Assembly (NCBI GenBank): GCA_963971405.1
Contig: OZ020486.1
Span: 8,827,419-8,891,418 of the forward strand
Source of the DNA: Psococerastis gibbosa
Lineage: Eukaryota; Arthropoda; Insecta; Psocodea; Psocidae
Length of the DNA stretch: 64,000 nt
Reading direction: 5' to 3'
The notes under the pieces are model-generated. The model had not been told where the DNA came from. It saw only the letters and a program-made list of their open reading frames with translations, and ran no database searches. Shown in pieces: positions 44,651 to 55,769 of this stretch (position 1 is the first letter of the stretch; every line of letters starts with the position of its first letter). A program made the position numbers and the translations under genes.

Positions 44651-45203
44651 CATGGTAAATAATTCAAAAAGTAAAAAAATACTCCTACTGCTGATAAAAA
44701 TTGATCATAAATGCTAATAGGCTGCGCTTAAATCAGCATGGACAAGGTCCAACTGGTCCAACTGTTTTTAATTTTTTTTTCAAAATTGTATTTTCTTTTC
44801 CTAAAACGAAAATTTCGTTGGATTAATGTTTTATATGATTTGATTAATATTAGAAGTCGATACCCAATTTATTAATCTTGCTACTTTTTAGTGTTAAGCC
44901 TGTCCCCGGCTCCCCCAAGAATCAACTATAGTGTATAATATTGTACGATATAGTGGGTTTTAGTATTTGCTTCCATGATCTAAGGTTAAAACTTTTCGAA
45001 TCTAAAACTAGCTAAAGGACCACATTTTTTAATATGATTTTCGTCTAAATCTGTTATGTAGGCCTAGTTACAAAGACAACCTCTGTATTAGCAAACCGAC
45101 ACAATTTTTTTCTGAACCGCTCTTTTGATTCATCGGAGGGGAATCTGAAATTTTGAGGTTCACAAAGCTTGTCTTACTAACGTCCGGTACTAAACAAAAT
45201 GAT
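44651..45203. other. unassigned DNA
   Basis: Nothing recognised. Confidence 0.35.
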
Positions 45204-45380
45204 CATCAGCAGCCTGATCGAGGCGATTATAATACCGGGGTTAAATAAATACCCTAGGATTATAACTGTAAACAAATTTTGAATAGCACTTTCCATTATA
45301 AAATTATCTTGTTTACATTTTTAATACCAGGGGATTAAATAAATACCGGTATTATAATCGCCTCGATCAGGCTGCTGATG
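45204..45380. mobile_element. R6 MITE, complete
   Basis: 177 bp with ~35-bp perfect terminal inverted repeats starting CATCAGCAGCCTGATCGAGG and continuing CGATTATAATACCGG. The core contains TGTAAACAAATTTTGAATAG and CACTTTCCATTATAAAATTA. Related to 46199-46372 and to core-only copies at 18990 and 34180. Confidence 0.85.
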
Positions 45381-46069
45381 GCCATTCAACTACGGTAGAA
45401 TGGTTTTCATATCAGACTTACATTTAAATACATAATTAATATTAATTTTTTTGAACATCCAAACCGAGTCCATCAACTCATTCGTAATGGCCTGTTAATA
45501 TATTAAACAGCTAACACCATATATGACTGAAGTGTTTATTACCATAATTAAATTATTTAACCACAAAAAGTTATGTAAAGGTCTTTGCGGAAAGTAAAAT
45601 TAAAGTTAACCCTGAACGTTTAAAAAAAAAGGAGAGGGGCAAAAAGAGGCAAGAATGGGTTTGAGGTTGGCCCGGTTTAGAAAAGGATAATCCGTTAGAA
45701 CTTGAGTCCCAAAAACTAGCAGGAAGGGAGCCCAAAATGCTCCTGGTCTCACCACACAGGTCTGTTTTCCTTTCTCATCCCTCTATACTTATTTTTACTT
45801 CGCCATATTTTCTTTTCGGGTGAAAATCCTGAGAACGAAGTTCTTGGTGGGATTTAAAACATATTATTTTGGGGAGTCATTCTGATCCTTCCTCTTTTAG
45901 AGGAATTTCATAAATGTTTGCGCTTTGTTTTGACTTTTCCTCATTTCCAACACTATGTTTGTAGGCCTAGACTTTTGAGGAAATATGATTTACAAGCATG
46001 ACCTCATGTAGAGTTTTCAATGAAGGAGAGTATGGCATAGCCAATGGTAATAAAATAAAATAGATGGCG

Positions 46070-46198
46070 CCTTGGGCGTAGCCAGAGGGAGGGGGGGGGG
46101 TGTCCCTACAGATTTTACGAGTTAACACTAGTAAATTAGAATTGAGATTTCTTTGATTAATTTACACAATACAAAAAAAGTGCGGGAAATTTAAACTA
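46070..46198. repeat. hAT-type MITE end
   Basis: GGGCGTAGCCAGAGGGAG followed by a G-run (46088) matches the left end of the CAAGGCCGTAGCC MITEs. No right end is seen before the R6 element. Confidence 0.4.
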
Positions 46199-46372
46199 CA
46201 GCGGTCCGATCATGGCGATTTTAACACCGGGGTTTATTTATTGTACCCTGTATTAAAAATGTAAACAAGATAATTTTACAATGGAAAGTGCTATTCAAAA
46301 TTTGTTTGTTTACAGTTTTAATCCCAGGAGTAAGTTAATGCCAATCGCCATGATCGGGCTGCAGGTAGATAT
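46199..46372. mobile_element. R6 MITE, second complete copy
   Basis: Starts CAGCGGTCCGATCATGGCGA and ends TCGCCATGATCGGGCTGCA. The core is in the opposite orientation to that of 45204-45380 (TGTAAACAAGATAATTTTAC, then ATGGAAAGTGCTATTC). The 116-codon frame over it crosses the repeat and is not a gene. Confidence 0.8.
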
Positions 46373-46489
46373 AATGAATAAGATTTTTATGTTTATATTA
46401 CATACATATATAATATATATTATAACACTTCTAATCAACCCGCGAAAACCAATCATTTTAATCGAACTTTTGCACCTGTCCCCCCTCCT

Positions 46490-46640
46490 GGATCCCGAGG
46501 TCCGAATTGCCATGATGATTGCCAATCTTCGAGAGAAGAGGCATTTAAAGAAGAAGAAAAGTATAAATGGAGAAAAGTTGTACAAAACTGTGATGATTGG
46601 AGGAGAGTTGAGCAGGTCAAGTCAAAGCTAATCATGTGTA
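46490..46640 (+). pseudogene. LINE ORF2 tail fragment
   Basis: Reading frames give EEKYKWRKVVQNCDDWRRVE, similar to the DRxxWRxxV end of LINE ORF2 tails at 3040 and 24700. Short and without a clear 3' tail. Confidence 0.35.
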
Positions 46641-47269
46641 GTAGTGCCGGACAAGGACGTAGTTTAGAGTTGTAATGCAGACGTCACTCATGACTGGATG
46701 ACATTCTAATGACAAAATGGGGTTTATTTCGAAGAGCAAGTATTACAAGAAACAGCTCCCAAACTATGACATGCACCGGCGATTGCGTAAGGCATGCGAG
46801 TTGGCTACTCTCGGGCCAAACATTTAATCTTTTTTTTTAAAAATGTCATTTGAAATTTACAAAAATGAATTAAATCTTCTCAAAAGGAATTTACACTTAA
46901 AACCAGGTGTAAAATAAGGAAAATTCCATCGCTTTCGACTCATCAGTAGACAAATTAATGTTTGCAAATTCAACAGAAGAGAGTCGTCGCCCGAAGAAGA
47001 ACAAACGACGTGCCTTTCGCAACTTGAAAATTTGTGTTAATGACAGCTATCTATTTAGTCGGAAAGTTGTGAAAGTGAGGGAAAGTTCGGACTTTGTGTT
47101 AAGAGTCAGTGAATAATCTAGCAACTGCTGACGGAACTTTGCCAATGCCGCTTCAAAACTTCATCATAGCCCCCTCATTCAGAACGAGGGTCTCCGTGCA
47201 GTTTCTGAAAGAGTAATGTGGCAGGTAGGATGGTCCTGAATTAGACTGTTATTTATGGTACCCAGATGA
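46641..47269. other. unassigned DNA
   Basis: Nothing recognised. Confidence 0.35.
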
Positions 47270-47420
47270 GCCACTATTTTCCGGTCTTCTTCTTTATATG
47301 AATGTTCTAGCAAAGATTTGGACATTGAAGACGTCTGCTCTGTAAAGGGAAGTCGTACACTCGTGCTCATGCCAAACCAGAGGGTAACTCTAATTTCGGT
47401 TATAACGAGGATCCTCTTCA
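47270..47420 (-). repeat. interspersed fragment shared with 27880-28080
   Basis: See the partner at 27880: common blocks CTGCTCTGTAAAGGGAAGTC and GCTCATGCCAAACC. Class unknown. Confidence 0.4.
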
Positions 47421-47879
47421 ATCAAAGTTAATTTAATGCCAGTGTTATATATGTACCTAGGTATAGGGTATATAATACTGCAATATAACAAATGTTTAAA
47501 AACCTACTAATTTGCCATACATTTAAAATTATACCGTTTCTGTTTATCTACCTCAGTAATCATGAAGGGGGTTTAATTAATTAACAATAATAATAATAAT
47601 AGTGTAATTCCCAAAATAAATTCAGTTGCATAAATTTAGATAATACATTTTTCTTCTTTGGGTCCCTTGCCATTGTGCAGCCATTTTGCACGTGGAGACA
47701 AGGTGCCGATAACAATATAAGAACTAAAAATTTAAAGTAGTAATATATATAAGTACAGATCCATTTGGTATACAGATGGTATGAGGTATGTTGAGAGGCA
47801 TGTTATTATAAATTCCAAAATAATTGCCTTAGGACCCCCACTGCCCGATATGCAAATACTTTCATGGTACACCCACTAG
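47421..47879. other. unassigned DNA
   Basis: AT-rich with a short (AAT)n at about 47583-47600. No gene. Confidence 0.35.
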
Positions 47880-48310
47880 GTACTGATGGGAAACATAAAC
47901 ATGTATGGTGCAATACTTGCTTCTGCAATAAAATTAAGCGTTCCAAACAAGGACAAAATATTCTAAACAGGGATCACCATGCAATACAGACCAGTGTCCC
48001 GAATTACCCACACCATTGGCCTAATTCGAGACAGAAAACTCGATTTTTTGGTCAGCTATACCATTTCTGGTAAAAGCAGTAGAAACAACAATTTGCTCAC
48101 TGGGTGCTTATGGGAAACAAAAGCATGCAGGGTACAACACTTGCCCAATAAAATTAACCGTCCGAAACAAGGCTAAAAAGTGTGTAAACCGGGATCATCG
48201 TGCAATACAGACCAGTGTCCCGAATTGCCCACACTATTGGTCTAATTCGAGATAGCAAACTATTTTCTCTCTGTCAGCTATACCGTTTCTGTTGCAGTAA
48301 AAACAACAAA
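47880..48310 (+). repeat. tandem duplication, 221-bp period
   Basis: GATGGGAAACATAAACATG, GCAATACAGACCAGTGTCCC, GAATTACCCACACCATTGG and GTCAGCTATACCATTTCTG recur as TATGGGAAACAAAAGCATG, GCAATACAGACCAGTGTCCC and so on. The GCAATACAG start points are ~221 bp apart. Frames over both copies are similar, but length changes break them, so this is probably non-coding. Confidence 0.8.
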
Positions 48311-50134
48311 TGCGCATATACAATCAGCCTTCCACTTGATACTAACAGCAGTTTCGTGCGTTTTACTATAGCTCATCTGAACATGAAATTCCTGAAAAAA
48401 CTGTCCCTAATAAGACATGTTGATGGTAACCGAAAATTTTTGACTCTAGTAGGTAATGGTTGGAAACATATCCAACGATATTGTCACAGTACAACTTCAT
48501 TATTTTCATGTACTAGTACAATATCCGTGGGGAAAAGGGTACCGTAGTGATTGTGACGTCAAAGGACGATATGAAGGACTTAAAACCCGCTTAAGCTTGA
48601 TGGACATAATCTAGTTTGCATAACGTCGGATTTACTTCAGCTTTCAACTTTCAAACTCTCCACTGAAATAAACAACCACTTACATGCTATATACAACGTC
48701 GTGGCACAAGTACGAATATTATAGAAATGAGGTTATTGTTCTACATAATTATTGCATATAGTACTACCCAACCACGATAGGATGGCATTTGGAACACTTA
48801 TGTACAATCAAATAAACTCGGTGTTTCATGTTTTAAAATAAACAAAGTGTTCAAGTGTCATCCTGTCGTAGTCCGGTAGTATAATATGCAGTATTGTAAT
48901 ATATGTATTGTATATATGTAAAAATAATGTATTGCAACGCCTGCCCAAGCAGAATAAACAAAATCGATTGAAGTCATGAAATATTACAACAGTTGGGAAA
49001 AAAAACAGACATTATTGATTCCTACTACTTAAACGAGAAATGGGTATCAACTATCAATGTATTAAAATTTCTATTCTGTTATATATATAGGAAAGGTAAT
49101 CATAATTCTAGTATTGAATTAATATTCTAATATAGGAATACAATTATATAAAATAGACATAGAAATGATGAATAGTATACTGTTATAGGAATACAAATTA
49201 AAACGCTCGCACTGCGTCAAAGCGACACAAACAAGATCGTGTTATTCGTGTTCATAGGTGGCAAATTCAGCTTTATGCATGATCTCCTGGCAGTAATTCA
49301 ATGTAGGAAGGTGCACTGTATTCATTCATTCATCGACACAAATATAAAATCGGGTCGGCAATTAATTCTTCTAATTTTTTTTATCTACCTTGTTAGTGAC
49401 CCCTTTAAGGTATCAAGTGACTATCAATTGAAGCGCCTAGAAGCCAAGGCGTGCAAGTGACATGTTTTACGTTTTGGAGTTAAGTGCACCATGCTGCTAT
49501 AGTAGCTGCACTTTATCCTATAAACCAACAAGAACATCGGGATCTGTCATTTTGGCAATGCTAGAATTCATGAAAAAGATTGAGTTACAAACTTTAACCT
49601 CAATTATCTCGAATATTTATTTTTGTCACATGCACACCTGGGCATCTAGACGCTACAATTCATACGTAACAAGCAATCTCTATCGTTTGCACGAATTTGC
49701 TTGAGCATTGATTAAACTTTAGTCTTCGCGTTTGAACTTGCTATGACATGATTGTGGCGGTATCACACGCCTTCGATATTGTACAGTGGACTGTATGATA
49801 TTTTGATATAATTCAGATAAACCTACCTTGGTCCGCGGCATCTCGACGGGTAACAGCGTGTAATATAAAGTAATGTGTAATATGTAATATAAAGTGTGTT
49901 GTGTCTTGTGTGTAGAGGTGCACTGTTATGCCACCAATCGATGTTTTACCGCCGCGTATTTGTTGGACACTGAGGAGCGAAGAGCCTGAGGACTGGGGTT
50001 GGGTCAGAAACCTAATGAATACCCCAGCCCAGGCAGGGGCGGATTAGGGTGAAACCATTACATTGATTGAGGGAAATTCTATAGTGGATTCCGAACCACT
50101 TGACGTCAACCTCCTGCATAGCATAAATATTTTC
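48311..50134. other. unassigned DNA
   Basis: Frames at 48200-48547, 49239-49460 and 49462-49704 show no recognisable family. The 49850-50060 part has AATATAAAGTAATGTGTAAT short repeats, then GC-richer sequence. A small R4-like piece (TATAGTGGATTCCGAACCAC) lies at 50079. Confidence 0.35.
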
Positions 50135-50350
50135 AGGGCATGTAGAGTAGGGGTACAGACTCCGACTTTCACGCGAAACGGAAGTTGGTTCGAGTCCCAC
50201 ACTTGCAACATTTTCTGGCCATGCTTCGGAGGGCGTGTAGAGCAGGCGGTACCGGACTTTCCTAGTTGAGTGTAAGAAAGGGCTTTGTAGCCCTAACTCC
50301 GCTAGGTTGGCTTAGTAATAGAACAAAAAAAGTCAATATTTATTTATTAA
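50135..50350 (+). mobile_element. SINE1 copy (plus)
   Basis: GGCATGTAGAGTAGGGGTAC head, GGTTCGAGTCCCACACTTGC, GGCCATGCTTCGGAGGGCGT, GCCCTAACTCCGCTAGGTTG and a tail of A and ATTT repeats. Confidence 0.85.
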
Positions 50351-51011
50351 AATAATTATTTATAATTAGACAGAAGTGAATAGGCGGCGGAATGGGACCC
50401 GTCCAAATCTTTATCCACGACACTACGGCTTTCACCAGCAACTCAATCAATTACCAAATCCCATTAGACCAGCAAGTGTGACAAGTCTGAACGGTTACTG
50501 GCAATGTATATATTAATATATATAGCATGTACAAGGTCATTTAAGCCATCAAACATAGCAGTAAATCGGACACCCAATGCTTCCAGATTGGTCGAACTAC
50601 AGGATGTTGGAAGTCAAGTACCCATAAGAAGCACTCTGTTTCCACAAGCTATATATCAACAATAAATTTTACATCTAAGTTTCTAGACGATAATTCCGTA
50701 CCATCTAGTTTAATTCAAGTACGGTACATGGGGCGCAGCCTCTCAAAACGGTTCGTTAGTGGCCTCAAAGATGAAGCTTCCTCCCTAACGACGGCAATTT
50801 TCCCGCCAAAATGAATGTTCGGTTGAATAAATACTTGGAGTTATAAGGTCCATCTCCAACTTTAAGTGATTCCTAAATTCAAAATTGTGAGGCATTAAAG
50901 TACTATACTTAGTTATCATAAGTACCGTCCAGTAATTTTATTCATAGATCTATTGTACAATTATGTACCAGTAAGTTATTTAAATATACGTAAAGTTTAT
51001 CTCTCAACTTA
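50351..51011. other. unassigned DNA
   Basis: Nothing recognised. Confidence 0.35.
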
Positions 51012-51655
51012 TGTCAAGTGAAAGAACCGTTATACTCGAACATGCTTTCCAAATTATCAATATTAGTAGATAGAGAAAATGAGTAATTTCATGGTAAATA
51101 ATTTTCTTATGGTTAAATTTCCGATATCTCGGGGGGGGGGGGGGTTGTCCATCTAACGTCACTGGAGGTGAGGTAAACTCTAGATAGGTCAGACCAACAC
51201 ATTACCACACAATAATGGCAGAGCGCGCAATGCATTTGAGCGTGAATTTTCTATCATTTTTTCAAAAAATATTTTTTTGCACAAAACCAAATAGTTTTTT
51301 GGGCAAGTAACCTGTCCGGTTTCGTTACTCAATTTAACACCTAAATTTTGGAATTTTTAGAGAATAAACCCCCCCCCCCTCCCAAATTGAGTTAGCCCGA
51401 AATAAAAAAAATGGTCCCGAGGTATGATTTTTGTGACCCTACATGCCGAATTTCATAATAATCAACTCAACTGAGTAGTTTGCCCGGAAATCGATGAACA
51501 GACAGACAGAGCGACAGACAGACATTTCGTAAAAACCAATTTTTTTGGTTCCTGGGACCTTAAAACGTGTAAATCCGTTGAAATCTCGGAATCGAAAATT
51601 TCGACCGTCACAAAGGTTTCCTTATACTACGTATAAATTGGAAAGCAAAAATTCT
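51012..51655 (-). repeat. R1 repeat, shortened internal part
   Basis: Both ends are present (AAAGAACC at the left; CGTATAAATTGGAAAGC at the right) with the G-run, CTAACGTCACTGGAGGTGAG, a C-run and the GACAGACAGAGCGACAGACA microsatellite. It lacks ~170 bp of the interior found at 28634-29456. Confidence 0.8.
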
Positions 51656-52420
51656 TATTTATTAGTTGTGAATTTCAAGGGAAAAGTTCGAAATTGTACT
51701 TTGATGGTGACAGAACAGTAATTATATTCATAGAACCAAATTAAAATAATTTCAATGGCATCGTACACTATGAATTTTATATGTTTTTGTAATTTTTATT
51801 ATAAAGTTTTGTAATACATGAGAGCTTATTATAATTTATTCTTCATCAATCTTAGACTCCCCTGCAATCCATTTAACCCATACTTCTGATAGATACCAAC
51901 AGTACTAGTATAGTTTTCACAACAGAGCAAGATTAAATTATTATAAAATTTATTATTTGATTAATAAACCACAAAATTATGTACTTTCCTCATTATTACC
52001 GGTGTACGAGTATATACGAGTATATACGAGTATATGTAACATGTTGCACATGGGCTATATGCTACGATAGGATAGTACAGAATTATTCACAAATAAAAAA
52101 AAATTGGAATTGAGGGAAAACAGGAGTAAAGCAGCCCTGGAAATCCTTTGAATGAAGAAGAATTTTTAAAACGAGCTGAAAATTGCCTACCCGCATGACT
52201 TTTCTGTAAATAATACAGGTTGTCTAATGAAAAGGGCCCACAAGCGGCTCAGCGTAACAACGTAGCACAGTTCTGTTCTGTATAAGCACTTTATAATTCT
52301 TTTAGCATGTAGAAAATGGCGAAAATGTATAAAGGTTGTGCCCCTATACATATACTTCCTATGTATGACCTCAGAGCCGTGTGGTGGATGTTTTCAAGGT
52401 TAGACAAAACTAGAAAATGT
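51656..52420. other. unassigned AT-rich DNA
   Basis: Short tandem repeat TATACGAGTATATACGAG at 52007-52037. No gene. Confidence 0.35.
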
Positions 52421-52632
52421 AGACATGTAGAGTAGTGGTACGGACACTGACTTTCACCCGAAAGGTTGTTGGTTCGAGTCCTACACTCCCTACTTTTTCT
52501 GGCCATGCTTCAGATGGCATGTAAAGCAGGCGGTCCCGGGCCTATCTAGTTGAGTGTAAGAGAGGGCTTTGTAGCCCTAACTCCGCTAGGTTGGCATAGT
52601 AATAGAACAAAAAAAGTCCTTATATATATATA
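52421..52632 (+). mobile_element. SINE1 copy (plus)
   Basis: AGACATGTAGAGTAGTGGTA head, GGTTCGAGTCCTACACTCC, body GGCTTTGTAGCCCTAACTCC and a (TA)n tail. With 52700-52901 it forms an inverted pair. Confidence 0.85.
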
Positions 52633-52699
52633 CATTATACGTCCGTCTATAAAATGGCTCCCCTATCCAAAGAGGGCAATCACTTAAATAAATGAACAA

Positions 52700-52901
52700 G
52701 GAATTGCTGTTTGTTTTAGTACTAAATCAACTTACCGGATTTAGGGCTATAACGCTTTCTCTTACACTAAACTAGGAAAGCTCGGGACCACCTCCCTTAA
52801 ATGTCCGCCAAAGCATGAACAGAAAATGTACCAAGTGTGAGACTCGAACGTAAAACCTTTCATGTGTAAGTCGGAGTCTGTACCACTACTCTACATGTCC
52901 T
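52700..52901 (-). mobile_element. SINE1 copy (minus)
   Basis: More diverged than its neighbour: AACTTACCGGATTTAGGGCT body, reversed head ending CTGTACCACTACTCTACATG then TCC. The two tails face each other ~70 bp apart. Confidence 0.75.
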
Positions 52902-53312
52902 GTCGTATAATGGAGGGTTAAAATGGCCTCTAAATGGCTAAATGTCTCTCTACATTTTAATACATATTACATAATTATTACTCGTATAATACATACTGTA
53001 TGAGGTACGAATCGGCACTAACACCGCTGAGCCACAGTTTTTGATTACCTTAATAACTTTGATTTTTTTCACATCTTTAAAATCTATTGTTGCTCTTATG
53101 GTATTGGTGTTATTTAGTTAGTGTTAGTTTTGTAAAAGTGTAGAGGAGCATTTCTTCGACGTTTTATACTACTCATTTGTGACTTTAAGATTGATAAATT
53201 ATGAGAAGTTTGACTTTGTATACAAAAAAAAAAAAAAAAACAAGTTAGTGTAGTGGGGGTGTTCGAATGGTTCTTGACTTCATGAGGCGTTTATTATTAT
53301 TTGTAGTATTTT
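52902..53312. other. unassigned DNA
   Basis: A-run at 53225-53240. No gene. Confidence 0.35.
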
Positions 53313-53705
53313 TAGTGCTGGGTTAATACATGAAGCCCCCACACAAAAACCGTTTAAAAGGGCCCCCACAATAGACGCAACCAAAAAAATAAAAATTTCG
53401 AACCAAAAAAACAATATAATTAAAACTTTTGTAATTGGAGGTAAAACGTGGCACTATTTTTTTTGTTTTTGTGCTGTTCTGTTGGCAAAAAAATCTTCAA
53501 TGGAAAGCTGAACGAATAGTCAACTAACCAATACAGTTATGCAGCCAACTACGGTTTTATTTTTTTTAAATCAAAAATTGTAGGTAGGGGGGCCCCCCAA
53601 TGGCCGTAGCCATAAATTGTTTTCGGGAGGGGTCCGGTCCCCCTGCACCCCCTCTGGCTACGGCCTTCGGGCCTCAGGGCCCCCACAAGGGTTAATCCGG
53701 CACTG
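53313..53705. mobile_element. hAT-type element with nested MITE
   Basis: Termini TAGTGCTGGGTTAATACATG and, inverted, CAGTGCCGGATTAACCCTTG. Flanks AGTATTTT and AGTATCTC match at 6 of 8 positions. Subterminal GGGCCCCCAC occurs at both ends, as in the element at 27457-27773. A short hairpin with GGCCGTAGCCA/TGGCTACGGCC arms (53598-53669) lies inside near the right end and belongs to the CAAGGCCGTAGCC group. Confidence 0.75.
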
Positions 53706-54234
53706 AGTATCTCAATTTTTAAGTCATTGAGTGCAGTTGCATACAGTACAAATCAGCACATTAATTAATCATATAACAAGATATGCAATTTCATTTATCT
53801 CATGCTCCCAAAATCCAATTTATGCGGGCCATAATCATTTTACCGGCCGACGGGGAAGGAAACAATGAAATAATTCGCTAAAATGAATTTTTCCCAGCTG
53901 AATTTTGAAGAGTTGGCAGAAGTTATATCCAATTTGCGTAATTGATAAATTAGCCAATTAAATGTTATAGGGGGGCTGCATGCTGGGGGGCAAGGGAGGG
54001 GAATGTAAATATTATGAGTAGGGAGAAGATGGAGATTGGGGAGTACTATAGTCCATTTTGTTGCTGACATGGCGCTTCACTACTTTTTCGACGCCTATGG
54101 TGTTTCGTTATGTACCTTTCTTTGCCTCAATTAAACCATTTCACTTTACTAATGGAAAACTCGCATATAGAATTACCTGCTGTACTTGGGTTGTAAATTC
54201 CTAAATATAGTGCCTATGATTAACTATTAAATCA
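53706..54234. other. unassigned DNA
   Basis: Nothing recognised. Confidence 0.35.
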
Positions 54235-55090
54235 TTTTAAAAATTCTCATGGGCCTCTATGTTTGCAGATGTCAATCTACGTCAGTAAAATCAAAACTAT
54301 AATCCTATCAATATGCGTTAAACCACACTATTTCGCGCCTCTTTTAGCACAAAATTTCCCGGTGGGAGACCCCCTTACTTTTTTATTTTATAGAAGGTTA
54401 ATCGCGTAGGTACAGACAATTTAATGAATGTATTTGATTAACCTCTTCAATCGCCTCACTAAGAAATCGAATAGGTGCTTGTTTCGAGTTATACCAAACG
54501 TCTCCTATCACAAGGTGTGTGGAGAATCACACAAGTACAAGCACGTTACCACCTTGCCACCGAAGTCGCAATTGCAAAGTTTAACACTTGTACTTGGATG
54601 CTGAATACAGCACTGCTCTTAACATACTACGTTTCATACGCGTATTTGTACGTTCATATATACACATATTTATTTATATGCGTAATTTGTGACTGTCAAC
54701 TGAACCCCCTCTCAGAATTTCTACGTCTGGCCTTGATCAGAAACATGCCCCGTAGCAGCATTTCTACTACCAATGAAGGTAAGGTACCCGTGGGGGTTGG
54801 GCAGACCCCGATTCGTTGAAACATTTTTCCTTTTCCAGTATGTCAAGTTTCCAGCCTCGACCTTCGATCCATAGTCCAGCTATCAACCAACACTGTTCAT
54901 GACCATATGCACTCTTCCCAGAGCTTGTTTAATATTCGTGGTTCTACTCAAAATGATGTGTAAATTGTTATAACATCCACGCATGCAACATGACAAGACA
55001 CATCCTGACATCTACTATTGTACGAAGACTATAATGTTTTTATTATTTAGCCCATGTCAGCTGCTTAAATGTTGATGGAGATATTTCGTT
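54235..55090 (+). repeat. tandem duplication, copy 1
   Basis: It aligns in order with 55770-56945: a CAATATGCGTTAAACC-type block, GTTTCATACGCGTATTTGTA, CTCTCAGAATTTCTACGT, then ~370 bp beginning ATGCCCCGTAGCAGC. Within the last part, MPRSSISTTNE is followed by GTAAGG and, 60 bp on, by a CCTTTTCCAG acceptor-like end. A SINE2 copy (54395-54575) has inserted into this copy only. Confidence 0.7.
54395..54575 (-). mobile_element. SINE2 copy (minus)
   Basis: The 3' part has AATTTAATGAATGTATTTGA, then GGTGTGTGGAGAATCACACA and the reversed head GCACGTTACCACCTTGCCAC. It lies inside copy 1 of the duplication. Confidence 0.65.
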
Positions 55091-55769
55091 TTTTTAGTGG
55101 GTAGGCCTAGATGTTGAATTTACTTAAACCGCTGAATTAAAAAAAAATCTTTAAATACGGTAATGAAAAAATAGACAAGTAACCAACCCGACACAATGCT
55201 ATTGTGTTATTAATAAAATATAGATGATTGTTTCAGGTGTATTTTGAGTTTTTTCAAGTTTTAAACTCGGTACGACAGAAGAGAATGAGATTTTCTCAAA
55301 TTCTACAATTTGCAAAAATTCGACCATCTGGACTTAGTTCGTTAAATTGTTTTCTATCATTTTATCTAAAAGTAGGCCTATACTTACAGTTCTATCTCCA
55401 ATTATAAAAATAAAAATATCACTGACTGCTCGCTGCTGCTTTCGCACTTTTGAATTATAATTAATTGTGCACATCAGAAAATTGAGCAGCACAGTGCATT
55501 ATTAGAATAATTCCGCGATGATGCCTATTTGACCACCCTGGAACCTTCCTTTGTCGTAAACTAATGAATCAATGAATAATTAACTCGATTCATTTAAACG
55601 TTTGACTCCTATTTTATTATCACATTTTTAACCGCTATTGAAAAATTGCCTCGTTGGAAACAGGCCGTACCCAGGGAGGAGGTCAGCCAGATTTAATCCC
55701 CCCTCCCCGCATTAAAAAATCCGAAAATGCGTAGAACATCACAATTTTTCACCGTTTTTTAGACCCATG

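Noticed and set aside
46281-46631. 116-codon plus-strand frame
   Set aside because: It crosses from the R6 MITE into a LINE tail fragment, so it is a chance fusion of repeats.
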